Source: Stenotrophomonas sp. 704A1 (GTDB taxonomy: Bacteria; Pseudomonadota; Gammaproteobacteria; Xanthomonadales; Xanthomonadaceae). Taken from it: 64,000 bases of DNA. The translations under genes were made by a program, and so were the position numbers. Shown one piece after another: positions 20,580 to 30,065 of this stretch (position 1 is its first letter; each line of letters begins with the position of its first letter). The notes below the pieces were generated by a model. It did not search any database and had not been told where the DNA came from. It was given only the letters and a program-made list of their open reading frames with translations. The DNA is taken from positions 3,869,501-3,933,500 of the forward strand of contig NZ_CP130831.1 of the NCBI RefSeq assembly GCF_030549525.1, read 5' to 3'.

Positions 20580-21353
20580 ATGAGCGCATTCGACACCACC
20601 GCCCTGCCCGCCGGGCAGAGCTGGAACGCCCAGGACTATGCCATCGACGCCGGTTTCGTACCCATGCTCGGCGGCGCAGTGGCGCGGCTGCTGGATCCGC
20701 GGGTAGGCGAGCACATTCTCGATCTCGGTTGCGGCGATGGCGTGCTGACCACCGAACTGGCGCTCAGTGGTGCGCGCATGCACGGGATCGACGCCTCGCC
20801 GGAAATGGTGATCGCCGCGCGTGCGCGCGGTGTCCAGGCGCAGGTGATGGACGGTCATGCACTGGCCTTCAATGGCGAATTCGATGCGGTGTTCAGCAAT
20901 GCCGCGCTGCATTGGATGACCCGCCCGGACCGTGTCCTGGAAGGCGTGCGCCGCGCGCTGCGCCCGGGTGGCCGCTTCGTCGCCGAGTTCGGCGGTCATG
21001 GCAACGTGGCCACGATCATCGCGGCCGTGCAGGCGGCACGCGTGGCCCACGGCCATGCCGCCGTCGCCAACCCGTGGTACCTGCCCACCGCCGACGACTA
21101 CGCCGACCGCCTGCGCCAGCATGGTTTCCAGGTGCAGCTGATCGAATGCACCGCGCGCCCGACCGCGCTGCCCTCCGGTGTCGCCGGCTGGCTGCGGGTG
21201 TTTGCCGCACCGCTGCTGGACGACCTGCCCACCCCTGCGCGTGCCATCGTGCGCGAGGCCGCTGCGGCGCTGCTGGACGATCTGCCGCGTGACCCCGCCG
21301 GCCAGCCGCTGGCCGACTACGTGCGCCTGCGCGTGCTCGCCCGCCGTCGCTGA
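20580..21353 (+). CDS. Class I SAM-dependent methyltransferase in the leu operon
   Basis: 257 residues, starting 10 bp after leuA. SAM motif I is ILDLGCGDGVLTTELA, motif II region GIDASPEMVIAARA, and motif IV FDAVFSNAALHWM, as in the methyltransf_11/trans-aconitate-methyltransferase-like group. Its position between leuA and leuC, with no promoter visible, shows co-transcription with leucine synthesis. A trans-aconitate or isopropylmalate-like acid substrate would fit: E. coli and yeast aconitate methyltransferases act on by-products of aconitase-type reactions, and yeast Tmt1 also methylates 3-isopropylmalate. That is inference from context, not from active-site residues. Confidence 0.85.
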   Translation: MSAFDTTALPAGQSWNAQDYAIDAGFVPMLGGAVARLLDPRVGEHILDLGCGDGVLTTELALSGARMHGIDASPEMVIAARARGVQAQVMDGHALAFNGEFDAVFSNAALHWMTRPDRVLEGVRRALRPGGRFVAEFGGHGNVATIIAAVQAARVAHGHAAVANPWYLPTADDYADRLRQHGFQVQLIECTARPTALPSGVAGWLRVFAAPLLDDLPTPARAIVREAAAALLDDLPRDPAGQPLADYVRLRVLARRR

Positions 21354-21413
21354 CGTGCCCCGTTCCCCTTCCCTAGTGATGTTCGCAACTTCGTACTTCT
21401 GCCAGGCATACGC

Positions 21414-22832
21414 ATGACTTCCGCACCCCGCACCCTGTACGACAAACTGTGGGACGCCCACGTGGTGGTTCCTGAATCCGACAGCGCGCCCGCCGTGCTG
21501 TACATCGACCTGCACCTGATCCACGAGGTCACCTCGCCGCAGGCCTTCACCGAACTGCGCGGGCGCGGGCTGGCACCGCGCCGGCCCGATCGCACCAAGG
21601 CGACGATGGACCACTCCACGCCGACCCTGCCGGCCGCCGCCGACGGCACGCTGCCCTATGCCAGCGCCGCCTCCGAGGCACAGGTCGCCACGCTCGCGCG
21701 CAACTGTGCCGAGCACGGCATCGAGCTGTTCGACATGGCCTCGGACAACCGCGGCATCGTCCACGTGATCGCGCCGGAACAGGGCTTCACCCAGCCCGGC
21801 ATGACCATCGTCTGCGGCGACAGCCACACCTCCACCCACGGTGCGTTCGGCTCGCTGGCCTTCGGCATCGGCACCAGCGAAGTCGGCCACGTGCTGGCCA
21901 CCCAGTGCCTGCTGCAGCGCAAGGCGAAGACCTTTGCGATCACCGTGGACGGTCCGCTGGCGCCGGGCGTCGGCGCCAAGGACGTGGTCCTGCACATCAT
22001 CGGCGTGATCGGCGTCAACGGCGGCACCGGCCACGTCATCGAGTTCCGCGGCAGCACCATCGAAGCGATGGACATGGAACAGCGCATGACCCTGTGCAAC
22101 ATGTCGATCGAGGCCGGCGCGCGCGCCGGCATGGTCGCCCCCGACCAGGTCACCTTCGACTTCGTCGCCCGCACGCCACGCGGCCCCAAGGGCGCCGACT
22201 TCGAGGCGGCGGTCGCGCGCTGGTCGCAGCTGCGCAGTGACCCTGGCGCCCGCTTCGACAGCGAAGTGCATATCGATGCCGCCGACATCCGCCCGACCCT
22301 GACCTGGGGCACCCATCCGGGCACCGCCATCGCCGTGGACGCGCCGATTCCGGCGGCCAACGATGCGGCCGCGCAGAAGGGGCTGGACTACATGCACTTC
22401 CAGGCCGGCGAGACGCTGGCTGGCACGCCGGTGGACGTGGTGTTCGTCGGCTCGTGCACCAATGGCCGCCTGAGCGACATGCGCGAAGTGGCGCAGGTGT
22501 TGCGCGGCCGCCACGTCGCCGAGCGGGTGCGCATGCTGGTGGTGCCGGGTTCGGAAATCGTCAAGCGCCAGGCCGAGGCCGAAGGCATCCACGAAATCGT
22601 GCGTGCCGCCGGTGCCGAATGGCGCGAGCCGGGCTGCTCGATGTGCATCGCCATGAACGGTGACCTGGTCGCCCCCGGCCAGCTGGCCGTCAGCACCAGC
22701 AACCGCAACTTCGAGGGCCGCCAGGGCCCCGGTTCGCGCACCCTGCTGGCCTCGCCGATGAGCGCGGCGTGGGCCGCCGTGCAGGGCCGCGTTGCCGACA
22801 CCCGTGAACTGTTTGCGCAGGAGGTGGCGTGA
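21414..22832 (+). CDS. leuC: 3-isopropylmalate dehydratase, large subunit
   Basis: 472 residues. With LeuD it isomerises 2- to 3-isopropylmalate using a [4Fe-4S] cluster. Visible: [21 protein letters not shown], and the cluster cysteines in VGSCTNGR and EPGCSMC (CxxC). The aconitase fold is complete. A 60-bp gap with no clear promoter separates it from the methyltransferase gene. The stop overlaps the leuD start region. Confidence 0.97.
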   Translation: MTSAPRTLYDKLWDAHVVVPESDSAPAVLYIDLHLIHEVTSPQAFTELRGRGLAPRRPDRTKATMDHSTPTLPAAADGTLPYASAASEAQVATLARNCAEHGIELFDMASDNRGIVHVIAPEQGFTQPGMTIVCGDSHTSTHGAFGSLAFGIGTSEVGHVLATQCLLQRKAKTFAITVDGPLAPGVGAKDVVLHIIGVIGVNGGTGHVIEFRGSTIEAMDMEQRMTLCNMSIEAGARAGMVAPDQVTFDFVARTPRGPKGADFEAAVARWSQLRSDPGARFDSEVHIDAADIRPTLTWGTHPGTAIAVDAPIPAANDAAAQKGLDYMHFQAGETLAGTPVDVVFVGSCTNGRLSDMREVAQVLRGRHVAERVRMLVVPGSEIVKRQAEAEGIHEIVRAAGAEWREPGCSMCIAMNGDLVAPGQLAVSTSNRNFEGRQGPGSRTLLASPMSAAWAAVQGRVADTRELFAQEVA

Positions 22833-23410
22833 TGAGCGGCTTCCGTACCCTGACCTCGGCCAGTGTGGTGCTGCGCCAGACCAACATCGATACCGACCAG
22901 ATCATTCCGGCACGGTTCCTGTCCACCACCGAGCGCGCCGGCCTGGGCCGCAACGCGTTCAATGACTGGCGCTGGCAGGCCGACGGTTCACCGGTGGCCG
23001 ACTTTGCCTTCAACCAGCCGCACAACGCCGGCCGCAGCATCCTGCTGGCCGGCCGCAACTTCGGTTGCGGTTCCTCGCGCGAGCATGCGCCGTGGGCGCT
23101 GACCGACCTCGGCCTGCGCGCGATTGTCAGCAGCGAGATCGCCGATATCTTCCGCGGCAATTCGCTGAAGAACGGCCTGCTGCCGATCGTGCTGGACGAG
23201 GCCGACGTGCAGGCGCTGATGCAGCGCCCCGACGACGCGCTGACCATCGACGTGGCCGCGCGCGAGCTGCGCACGCCCGATGGCCGTGTCTATACCTTCC
23301 CGCTGGACGGCTTCTCGCAGACCTGCCTGCTGGAAGGTGTGGACCAGTTGGGGTATCTGTTGGGCCGTGTCCCTGAAATCGAACGTTACGAGAGTGAGCA
23401 TGCACGCTGA
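22832..23410 (+). CDS. leuD: 3-isopropylmalate dehydratase, small subunit
   Basis: 192 residues. The ATG at 22832 is preferred over the GTG three bases before because AGGAGG stands 7 nt upstream. Swivel domain of the dehydratase: [27 protein letters not shown] and NGLLPIVL are typical. Translationally coupled to leuC (overlap at TGATG) and overlapping leuB by 11 bp. Confidence 0.97.
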   Translation: MSGFRTLTSASVVLRQTNIDTDQIIPARFLSTTERAGLGRNAFNDWRWQADGSPVADFAFNQPHNAGRSILLAGRNFGCGSSREHAPWALTDLGLRAIVSSEIADIFRGNSLKNGLLPIVLDEADVQALMQRPDDALTIDVAARELRTPDGRVYTFPLDGFSQTCLLEGVDQLGYLLGRVPEIERYESEHAR

Positions 23411-24461
23411 GATTGTCGTCCTGCCCGGTGATGGCATCGGCCCGGAAGTGGCCGCCGCCGCGGTTGCGGTCCTGAAATCCATCGCCGACCGCTTCAACCA
23501 CACCTTCACCTTCAGCGAGCACGACATCGGTGGCATCGCCATCGACCGCCACGGCGAGCCGCTGCCGGCCGCCACCCTCGCCGCCTGCCAGGGCGCCAAC
23601 GCGGTGCTGCTGGGCGCCGTCGGTGGCCCGAAGTGGTCCGACCCGAACGCCAAGGTCCGCCCGGAGCAGGGCCTGCTGGCGATCCGCAAGGCGCTGGGCC
23701 TGTACGCCAACCTGCGCCCGGTGCGCACCCATGAAGCGGCGCTGCACGCCTCGCCGATCAAGGCCGAGCTGCTGCAGGGCGTGGACTTCGTGGTGGTGCG
23801 CGAGCTGACCGGCGGCATCTACTTCGGCGACAAGACCCGCGATGCCGACAGCGCCAGCGACCTGTGCCGCTACAGCGTGGCCGAGATCGAACGCGTGCTG
23901 CGCAGCGCCTTCCGCCTGGCCCGGCAGCGCCGTGGCAAGGTCACCTCGGTGGACAAGGCCAACGTGCTGGAAACCTCGCGGCTGTGGCGCGACGTGGCCG
24001 CGCGGATCGGCCGCGAGGAATTCCCGGACGTGGCGCTGGAACACCAGCTGGTCGATTCGATGGCCATGCACCTGCTGGCCAAGCCGCGCGAGTACGACGT
24101 GATCGTGACCGAGAACATGTTCGGCGACATCCTCACCGATGAGGCCTCGATGCTGGCCGGCTCGCTGGGCCTGCTGCCGTCGGCGTCGCTGGGCGAGCCG
24201 GGGGCGGTCGGCATCTACGAGCCCATCCACGGTTCGGCGCCGGATATCGCCGGCAAGGGCATCGCCAATCCCTACGCAACGATCTTCAGCGCGGCGATGC
24301 TGCTGCGCCATTCGCTGGGGCTGGAAGCGGAAGCCGCAGCGGTGGAAGCTGCCGTGCATGCGGTGCTGGATGACGGCGTGTTCACCGCCGACCTGGCCGC
24401 CAAGGGCCAGGCGGTGAGCACGGCGGCCGCCACCGACGCGGTGCTGGCCAAGCTCGGCTGA
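23400..24461 (+). CDS. leuB: 3-isopropylmalate dehydrogenase
   Basis: 353 residues from the ATG at 23400, inside the end of leuD. NAD-dependent oxidative decarboxylation to 2-oxoisocaproate. [11 protein letters not shown] opens the protein; substrate residues lie in [22 protein letters not shown] and [10 protein letters not shown]; metal-binding Asp in [25 protein letters not shown]; and the NAD site [21 protein letters not shown]. Last gene of the operon, followed by two SMAG hairpins rather than a U-tailed terminator. Confidence 0.97.
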   Translation: MHAEIVVLPGDGIGPEVAAAAVAVLKSIADRFNHTFTFSEHDIGGIAIDRHGEPLPAATLAACQGANAVLLGAVGGPKWSDPNAKVRPEQGLLAIRKALGLYANLRPVRTHEAALHASPIKAELLQGVDFVVVRELTGGIYFGDKTRDADSASDLCRYSVAEIERVLRSAFRLARQRRGKVTSVDKANVLETSRLWRDVAARIGREEFPDVALEHQLVDSMAMHLLAKPREYDVIVTENMFGDILTDEASMLAGSLGLLPSASLGEPGAVGIYEPIHGSAPDIAGKGIANPYATIFSAAMLLRHSLGLEAEAAAVEAAVHAVLDDGVFTADLAAKGQAVSTAAATDAVLAKLG

Positions 24462-24478
24462 TCCATCCGGCAACACCT

Positions 24479-24537
24479 GTAGAGTCGAGCCAAGCTCGAC
24501 TCATGCAACACCCGTAGAGTCGAGCCAAGCTCGACTC
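24479..24537 (+). repeat. Two tandem SMAG (REP-like) palindromes
   Basis: Copies at 24479-24502 and 24514-24537, same orientation, each GTAGAGTCGAGC followed by CA and the complementary arm AGCTCGACTC-like. They lie 17 bp past leuB and 18 bp before the stop of the convergent dehydrogenase gene. GTAG-headed palindromes of this size are the SMAG family of S. maltophilia. Likely roles are mRNA 3' end stabilisation or termination. Confidence 0.9.
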
Positions 24538-24555
24538 CACAGGTACACCGCTGCC

Positions 24556-25329
24556 TTATTTGGTGGTGTACCCACCGTTGACCAGCACGGTCTGCCCGGT
24601 CATCCACCAGCCGTCGGTCACCAGGAAGCGGATCCACGGCACGATGTCGGCGATGTCGGTCAGGCCGGTGCGGGTGAACGCAGACAGCGCCGCTGCGGTC
24701 TTGTGATACGCCTGCGCATCGGCACTTTCGGCCGGGTAGAAGAACGGCGTGTCCATCGGACCGGGACCGATCGCGGTGACCGAGATGCCGCGCTCGCCGA
24801 ACTCCTTCGACGCTGCACGGGTGAAGTGCTCGACCGGTGCCTTGGTGCCGGCGTAGCTGGAGTAGAACGGCGTGTACGCGCCCAGCAGCGACGTCACCAG
24901 GGTGCAGATGCGGCCGCCGTCGTTGACGTGACGGCCGGCTTCCTTGAGGAAGAAGAACGCTGACTTGGCGTTGACCGCGCTCATCTCGTCGTACTCCGCT
25001 TCACTGATCTCCAGCAGGGGCTTTTTCAACACCTTGCCCACGGTGTTGATCGCGATGTCGGGCCGGCCGACCGCGGCCACGGCATCGGCGAACAGGCGTT
25101 CCATGGCCGCGGCCGAGGTCAGGTCGGCCTGCAGGGCCAGCGCCTTGCTGCCGGCGGCCTGTACCGCTGCAACGGTGGCCTCGGCGTCGGCCTGGGTGGC
25201 GGCGCTGTTGTAGTGGATGACGATGGCGCTGGCGCCCTGGGCGGCGAAGTCGCGGGCGATCAGGCCGCCAAGGTTCTTGGCACCGCCGGCGATCAGCACG
25301 GTCTTGCCCTGGAGGGAATGGTCGGTCAT
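24556..25329 (-). CDS. Short-chain dehydrogenase/reductase
   Basis: About 257 residues from the ATG at 25329 (MTDHSLQGKTVLIAGGAKNLGG). Classical SDR: cofactor motif GGAKNLGGLIA, NTVG in place of NNAG, catalytic Ser in TSLLGAYTP and YAGTK as the YxxxK pair. The closing WWMTGQTVLVNGGYTTK fits the family. Substrate unknown. It is divergent from a LysR regulator, 118 bp apart, the usual arrangement for a regulator and its target. Confidence 0.88.
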   Translation of the reverse strand: MTDHSLQGKTVLIAGGAKNLGGLIARDFAAQGASAIVIHYNSAATQADAEATVAAVQAAGSKALALQADLTSAAAMERLFADAVAAVGRPDIAINTVGKVLKKPLLEISEAEYDEMSAVNAKSAFFFLKEAGRHVNDGGRICTLVTSLLGAYTPFYSSYAGTKAPVEHFTRAASKEFGERGISVTAIGPGPMDTPFFYPAESADAQAYHKTAAALSAFTRTGLTDIADIVPWIRFLVTDGWWMTGQTVLVNGGYTTK

Positions 25330-25380
25330 GGCGTCGGTCTCGGGAAGGGGGTTGGCCGGGGTGGCAACCCTGCCCTGACG

Positions 25381-25390
25381 ACGATATCGT
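25381..25390. promoter_or_regulatory. Palindrome in the SDR/LysR divergent promoter
   Basis: Perfect 10-bp palindrome ACGATATCGT in the 118-bp spacer, 57 bp before the LysR start and 52 bp from the SDR start. A LysR or other dimeric binder could use it; this is inference. Confidence 0.35.
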
Positions 25391-25447
25391 GCAGAAATCG
25401 CGGATAAAGCCCGCAACATTGACTTAACCTTCCAGAGCCGACGAACA

Positions 25448-26353
25448 ATGGATCGGATCGAACGTTTCCGCATCTTCACCCGGGTCGTCGAGTGCGCCAG
25501 CTTCACCCGGGCCGCCGACCAGCTCGGCCTGCCCCGCTCCACCGTATCGGCGGCGGTAGCCGAGCTGGAACAGCGTCTGGGCACGCGCCTGCTGCAGCGC
25601 TCCACGCGACGGGTCTCGACCACCCATGACGGCGACACCTTCTATGCGCGCTGCCTGCGCCTGGTCGCCGAGGTAGAAGATGCCGAGGCGTTGTTCCAGC
25701 AGGACGACGCACCGCCAACGGGCACGCTGAAGGTCGATGTGCCGAGCCGGATCGGCCGCTGCATCATCGCGCCGGCGCTGCCGGCGTTCTTCGCACGCTT
25801 CCCCCAGGTGGAACTGGACCTGGGCATGACCGATCGCGCGGTGAACCTGATCGAGGACGGCTGCGACGCCGTGCTGCGGGTGGGTCACCTGGGCGATTCC
25901 AGCCTGATCGCACGCACGCTGGGCATGCTCGACTTCGTCAATGTGGCCGCGCCGTCGTATCTGCAGGCACACGGCGTACCGCAGGCCGCAGCGGACCTGC
26001 AACACCACCGCGCGGTGAACTATGCCTCGCCGACGACGGCGCGGGTGGAGCCCTGGGAATGGCAGGACGGCAGCCAGCTGCGCACGCAGCCGATGCACGG
26101 CTGGGTAAGGGTGAACAGTGCCGAGGCGTCGATCGCCTGCTGCTTGGCAGGGTTGGGCCTGCTGCAGATTCCGCGCTACGACGTGCAGGCGGAACTGCGT
26201 TCGGGCGCGCTTGTCGAAGTGCTGCCCCAGCATGTGGCGCAGCCGCTGCCGGTGACGTTGCTGCAGCCGCACCGCCAGCATCGCGCACACCGCGTGCAGG
26301 TGTTCATCGACTGGCTGCTGCCGTTGCTGCGCAGCGAACTGCAGTTGCAGTAG
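25448..26353 (+). CDS. LysR-family transcriptional regulator
   Basis: 301 residues, full length. N-terminal winged helix-turn-helix: FTRVVECASFTRAADQLGLPRSTVSAAVAELEQRLGTRLLQRSTR. The remaining ~210 residues are the periplasmic-binding-like co-inducer domain (LKVDVPSRIGRCIIAPALPAFFARFPQVELDL...DGCDAVLRVG). This sub-type commonly represses a divergent dehydrogenase or efflux gene; here the divergent gene is an SDR. No recognisable ribosome-binding site precedes the ATG. Its 3' end meets a 120-bp tandem repeat array one base after the stop. Confidence 0.93.
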   Translation: MDRIERFRIFTRVVECASFTRAADQLGLPRSTVSAAVAELEQRLGTRLLQRSTRRVSTTHDGDTFYARCLRLVAEVEDAEALFQQDDAPPTGTLKVDVPSRIGRCIIAPALPAFFARFPQVELDLGMTDRAVNLIEDGCDAVLRVGHLGDSSLIARTLGMLDFVNVAAPSYLQAHGVPQAAADLQHHRAVNYASPTTARVEPWEWQDGSQLRTQPMHGWVRVNSAEASIACCLAGLGLLQIPRYDVQAELRSGALVEVLPQHVAQPLPVTLLQPHRQHRAHRVQVFIDWLLPLLRSELQLQ

Positions 26354-26880
26354 CCCACGCCCTGCGTGGATGCTTCTGTAGCGTCGAGCCATGCTCGACT
26401 CATCCCCTCATCGCGCGAAGAACAGCCGAGCATGGCTCGGCTCTACAGAAAGCCGATCCCGCGAGCAGATCAATCCAGGCCCTGCGTGGGTGCTTCTGTA
26501 GCGTCGAGCCATGCTCGACTCATCCCCTCATCGCGCGAAGAGCAGCCGAGCATGGCTCGGCTCTACAGAAAGCAGATCCCGCGAGCAGATCAATGCACGC
26601 CCTGCGTGGATGCTTCTGTAGCGTCGAGCCATGCTCGACTCATCCCCTCATCGCGCGAAGAGCAGCCGAGCATGGCTCGGCTCTACAGAAAGCCGATCCC
26701 GCGAGCAACCCAGCCCACGCCCTGCGTGGATGGGTCTGTAGCGTCGAGCCATGCTCGACTCATCCCCTCATCGCGCGAAGAACAGCCGAGCATGGCTCGG
26801 CTCTACAGAAAGCAGATCCCGCGAGCAACCCAGCCCACGCCCTGCGTGGATGCTTCTGTAGCGTCGAGCCATGCTCGACG
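26354..26880. repeat. Tandem array of 120-bp units made of SMAG pairs (4.4 copies)
   Basis: Four full units (26354-26473, 26474-26593, 26594-26713, 26714-26833) and a 47-bp fifth, period exactly 120 bp, nearly identical. Each unit has one SMAG in plus orientation (e.g. 26377-26401, GTAGCGTCGAGC-CATG type) and one in minus orientation (e.g. 26423-26446, ending GCTCTAC), plus spacers CCCTCATCGCGCGAAGA and GATCCCGCGAGCA. Differences are confined to a few spacer positions (CAGATCAAT versus CAACCCAGC). The array fills the gap between the stops of the LysR gene and smeP. No gene is present; 120 being a multiple of three lets frames run through. Confidence 0.95.
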
Positions 26881-26900
26881 GACGCGGAAAACCCGGGGCA

Positions 26901-29900
26901 TCACGCCCCGGATTCATCCGGCTTGACCCGGAACCACGCGGCATACAGCGCCGGCAGGAACACCAGGGTCAGCACCGTGCCCACGATCAGGCCACCCATG
27001 ATCGAGATCGCCATCGAGCCATAGAACGCACTGCGCGACAGCGGAATCATCGCCAGCACCGCGGCAAGCGCGGTCAGCACGATCGGGCGGAAGCGGCGCA
27101 CCGTCGCATCGATGATCGAATGCCAGCGGTCATGTCCGGCGTCGATGTCCTGCTGGATCTGGTCGATCAGGATCACCGAGTTGCGCATGATCATGCCGGC
27201 CAGCGCGATCGTGCCCAGCAACGCCACGAAACCGAACGGCGCGCGGAACAGCAGCAGGAACAGCGTGGCACCGATGATGCCCAGCGGTGCGGTGACCAGC
27301 ACCATCGCCGCGCGCGAGAAGCTGCGCAGCTGCAGCATCAGCAGCGTGGCCACCACGATCAGGAACAACGGCATGCCGGCCTTGATCGAGTTCTGCCCAC
27401 GCGCCGAATCCTCCACCGAGCCGCCGGTCTCCAGCAGGTAGCCACTGGGCAGGTCGGCCCGGATGCCGTCCAGCGTCGGCACGATCTGCTGCACCACGTC
27501 CAGCGCCTGCATGCCATCACTGATATCGGCACGCACGGTCACCGTCGGCAGGCGGTTGCGATGCCAGATGATGCCGTCCTCGAAGGCGTACTCCAGCCGC
27601 GCGACCTGCGACAGCGTGACCGCCGTACCACCGCTGGTGGGGATCGCCAGGCTGCCGATCAGGTCCAGCTGTGCGCGTTCGTTGTCCGGCCCACGCAGCA
27701 GCATCTCGATCTGGCGGTTGCCTTCACGGTAGGTGCTCACGCTCATGCCCGACAGCGAACTGCTGAGGAACTGGCTGACCTGCGCGCTGCTGACGCCCAG
27801 CGCGCGTGCACGGTCCTGGTCGATCACCAGCCGCACCACCTTGCTCGGCTCGCTCCAGTCCAGGTTGACGTTCATCACATGCGGGTTCTCGCGCACCTTG
27901 GCTTCGACCTGGCGCGCGATCGCCTGCACCTGCGCGATGTGCTCGCCGGACACACGCATCTGCACCGGATAGCCGACCGGCGGGCCGTTCTCAAGCCGGG
28001 TCACGCGCATCTGCACATCCGGGAACTGCTTGATGACGTCCTTCAGCATCCAGTCGCGGGTGGCTTCGCGGGCCTTGGCATCTTCGGTGAGCACCACGAA
28101 CTGGGCGAAGTTGGTGGCCGGCAGCTGCTGGTCCAGCGGCAGGTAGAAGCGCGGCGAACCGGTGCCGACATAGGCCACGTAGTTGCTGATGCCCTCGCGG
28201 CCCTTCAGCAGCTTCTCCAGCTTGTCGGCCTGGGCCTGGGTCGCGGCCAGCGACGCCCCTTCGGCCAGTTCGATGTCCACCATCAGCTCGGGGCGGGTGG
28301 AGTCGGGGAAGAACTGCTGCGGCACGAAGCGGAACAGCATCAGCGAGCCGATGAACAGTGCGATGGTCGCGCCGATCACCCACCAGCGATGGCGAAGGCA
28401 GGTATCCAGGAAGCCGCGGAACCGGGTGTAGAACGGCCGCTGGTACGGATCATGGTCGTGCGCATGTTCCTTCGGCGCGATCCAGCGCGCGAGCGCCGGA
28501 TGGCGGTCGGCCCACTGCAGGCGCCTGGCACGCCAGCGACCGGCCAGGCTGTCGGGCCTGGGCAGCTGCGGATTGAACAGGTCCGGCAGCATCTTGTCGC
28601 CCAGGTAGGGGATGAACAGCACCGCTGCGATCCAGGACACCACCAGTGCGATGGTCACCACCTGGAACAGCGAACGGGTGTACTCGCCGGTGCTCGAGGC
28701 CGCCGTTGCGATGGGCAGGAAGCCGGCCGCAGTGATCAGCGTGCCGGTCAGCATCGGGAAGGCCGTAGATTCCCAGGCGAAGCTGGCCGCACGCAGGCGG
28801 TCGTAGCCCTGCTCCATCTTGGTGGCCATCATCTCCACCGCGATGATCGCATCGTCCACCAGCAGGCCCAGCGCCAGCACCAGCGCGCCCAGCGAGATCT
28901 TGTGCAGGCCGATGTCGAAGTAGTGCATGACGAAGAAGGTCATCGCCAGCACCAGCGGAATGGTCACGCCCACCACCAGGCCGGTGCGCAGGCCCAGCGA
29001 GAAGAAGCTGACCAGCAGCACGATCACCACCGCTTCGGTCAGCACCTGCACGAACTCGCCCACCGACTCCTCCACCGCGTGCGGCTGGTCGGACACCTTG
29101 CGCAGCTGCATGCCGGCCGGCAGGGTCTTCTGCAGGCGTTCGAACTCGGCATCGAGGGTGGCACCGAGTTTCAGGATGTCACCGCCGTCCTTCATCGCCA
29201 CCGCCAGGCCGATCGCGTCCTGGCCCATGAAGCGCATCTTCGGCGAGGCCGGATCGGCAAAGCCCCGCTTCACCTCGGCGATGTCGCCCAGGTGCACGGT
29301 GCGTTCGCCGGCCTGGATCGGGAACCTGCGGATGTCCTCGATCGAATCGAACTGGCCGGTCACGCGCAGCTGCACGCGGTCGGTCGGGGTCTCGAAGAAG
29401 CTGGTGGCGGTCACCGCGTTCTGGTCGGCCAGTGCCTGCTGCACCTGCTGCAGCGATACCCCCAGCGTGGCCAGCTTGGTGTTGGACAGTTCAATCCACA
29501 CCTTCTCGTCCTGCAGGCCGACCAGATCGATCTTGCCGACGTCGGGCACGCGCTGCAGTTCCAGCTGGATGCGATCGGCATAGTCACGCATCACCGCATA
29601 GTCGAAGCCTTCGCCGGTGAGCGCGTAGATGTTGCCGAAGGTGTCGCCGAATTCATCGTTGTAGAACGGCCCGACGATCTCGCGCGGCAGCGTGGCGCGG
29701 ATGTCGCCCACGCGCTTGCGCACCTGGTACCAGAGGTCGGGAATCTGCTTGGAACGCAGGCTGTCGCGGGCCATGAAGATCACCTGCGATTCGCCCGGGC
29801 GGGAGTACGAGCGGATGAACTCGTACTCGCCGGTGTTCATCAGCGCCTTCTCGATCGGCTCGGTTACCTGCCGCGAGACCTGCTCGGCGGTGGCGCCCGG

Positions 29901-30062
29901 CCACATCGTGCGCACCACCATCGCCTTGAAGGTGAAGGGTGGATCTTCAGACTGGCCCAGGTGCTTGTACGACCAGGCGCCGATGACGGCGAAGGCCAGC
30001 ATCGCAAACAGCACCAGCGGGCGATTGCCCAACGCCCATTCGGAGAGATTGAAGCGGCGCAC
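26901..30062 (-). CDS. smeP: RND efflux transporter of the SmeOP-TolC pump
   Basis: 1053 residues from a GTG at 30062, three bases after the smeO stop. Inner-membrane proton/drug antiporter of the HAE type. Twelve TM segments in two sets, two large periplasmic loops. The proton-relay aspartates lie in LGALVLALGLLVDDAIIAVEMM (~residue 400); PFGFVALLGTIALAGMIMRNSVILIDQI and GGLIVGTVLTLVFLPALYAAWF are the second-half signatures. In S. maltophilia the described SmeOP-TolCSm pump exports several drug classes; gene order here (pump, fusion protein, divergent TetR, pcm, tolC) matches that cluster, which is the basis for the symbol. Confidence 0.9.
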   Translation of the reverse strand: MRRFNLSEWALGNRPLVLFAMLAFAVIGAWSYKHLGQSEDPPFTFKAMVVRTMWPGATAEQVSRQVTEPIEKALMNTGEYEFIRSYSRPGESQVIFMARDSLRSKQIPDLWYQVRKRVGDIRATLPREIVGPFYNDEFGDTFGNIYALTGEGFDYAVMRDYADRIQLELQRVPDVGKIDLVGLQDEKVWIELSNTKLATLGVSLQQVQQALADQNAVTATSFFETPTDRVQLRVTGQFDSIEDIRRFPIQAGERTVHLGDIAEVKRGFADPASPKMRFMGQDAIGLAVAMKDGGDILKLGATLDAEFERLQKTLPAGMQLRKVSDQPHAVEESVGEFVQVLTEAVVIVLLVSFFSLGLRTGLVVGVTIPLVLAMTFFVMHYFDIGLHKISLGALVLALGLLVDDAIIAVEMMATKMEQGYDRLRAASFAWESTAFPMLTGTLITAAGFLPIATAASSTGEYTRSLFQVVTIALVVSWIAAVLFIPYLGDKMLPDLFNPQLPRPDSLAGRWRARRLQWADRHPALARWIAPKEHAHDHDPYQRPFYTRFRGFLDTCLRHRWWVIGATIALFIGSLMLFRFVPQQFFPDSTRPELMVDIELAEGASLAATQAQADKLEKLLKGREGISNYVAYVGTGSPRFYLPLDQQLPATNFAQFVVLTEDAKAREATRDWMLKDVIKQFPDVQMRVTRLENGPPVGYPVQMRVSGEHIAQVQAIARQVEAKVRENPHVMNVNLDWSEPSKVVRLVIDQDRARALGVSSAQVSQFLSSSLSGMSVSTYREGNRQIEMLLRGPDNERAQLDLIGSLAIPTSGGTAVTLSQVARLEYAFEDGIIWHRNRLPTVTVRADISDGMQALDVVQQIVPTLDGIRADLPSGYLLETGGSVEDSARGQNSIKAGMPLFLIVVATLLMLQLRSFSRAAMVLVTAPLGIIGATLFLLLFRAPFGFVALLGTIALAGMIMRNSVILIDQIQQDIDAGHDRWHSIIDATVRRFRPIVLTALAAVLAMIPLSRSAFYGSMAISIMGGLIVGTVLTLVFLPALYAAWFRVKPDESGA

Positions 30063-30065
30063 GGA

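Noticed and set aside
26354..26880. CRISPR array
   Set aside because: Units are 120 bp with identical contents throughout; there are no unique spacers and no cas genes.
26059..27024. A frame encoding perfect 40-residue repeats
   Set aside because: Generated by the 120-bp non-coding SMAG array, whose period is a multiple of three. The array sits between convergent stops and has hairpin symmetry, not codon bias.
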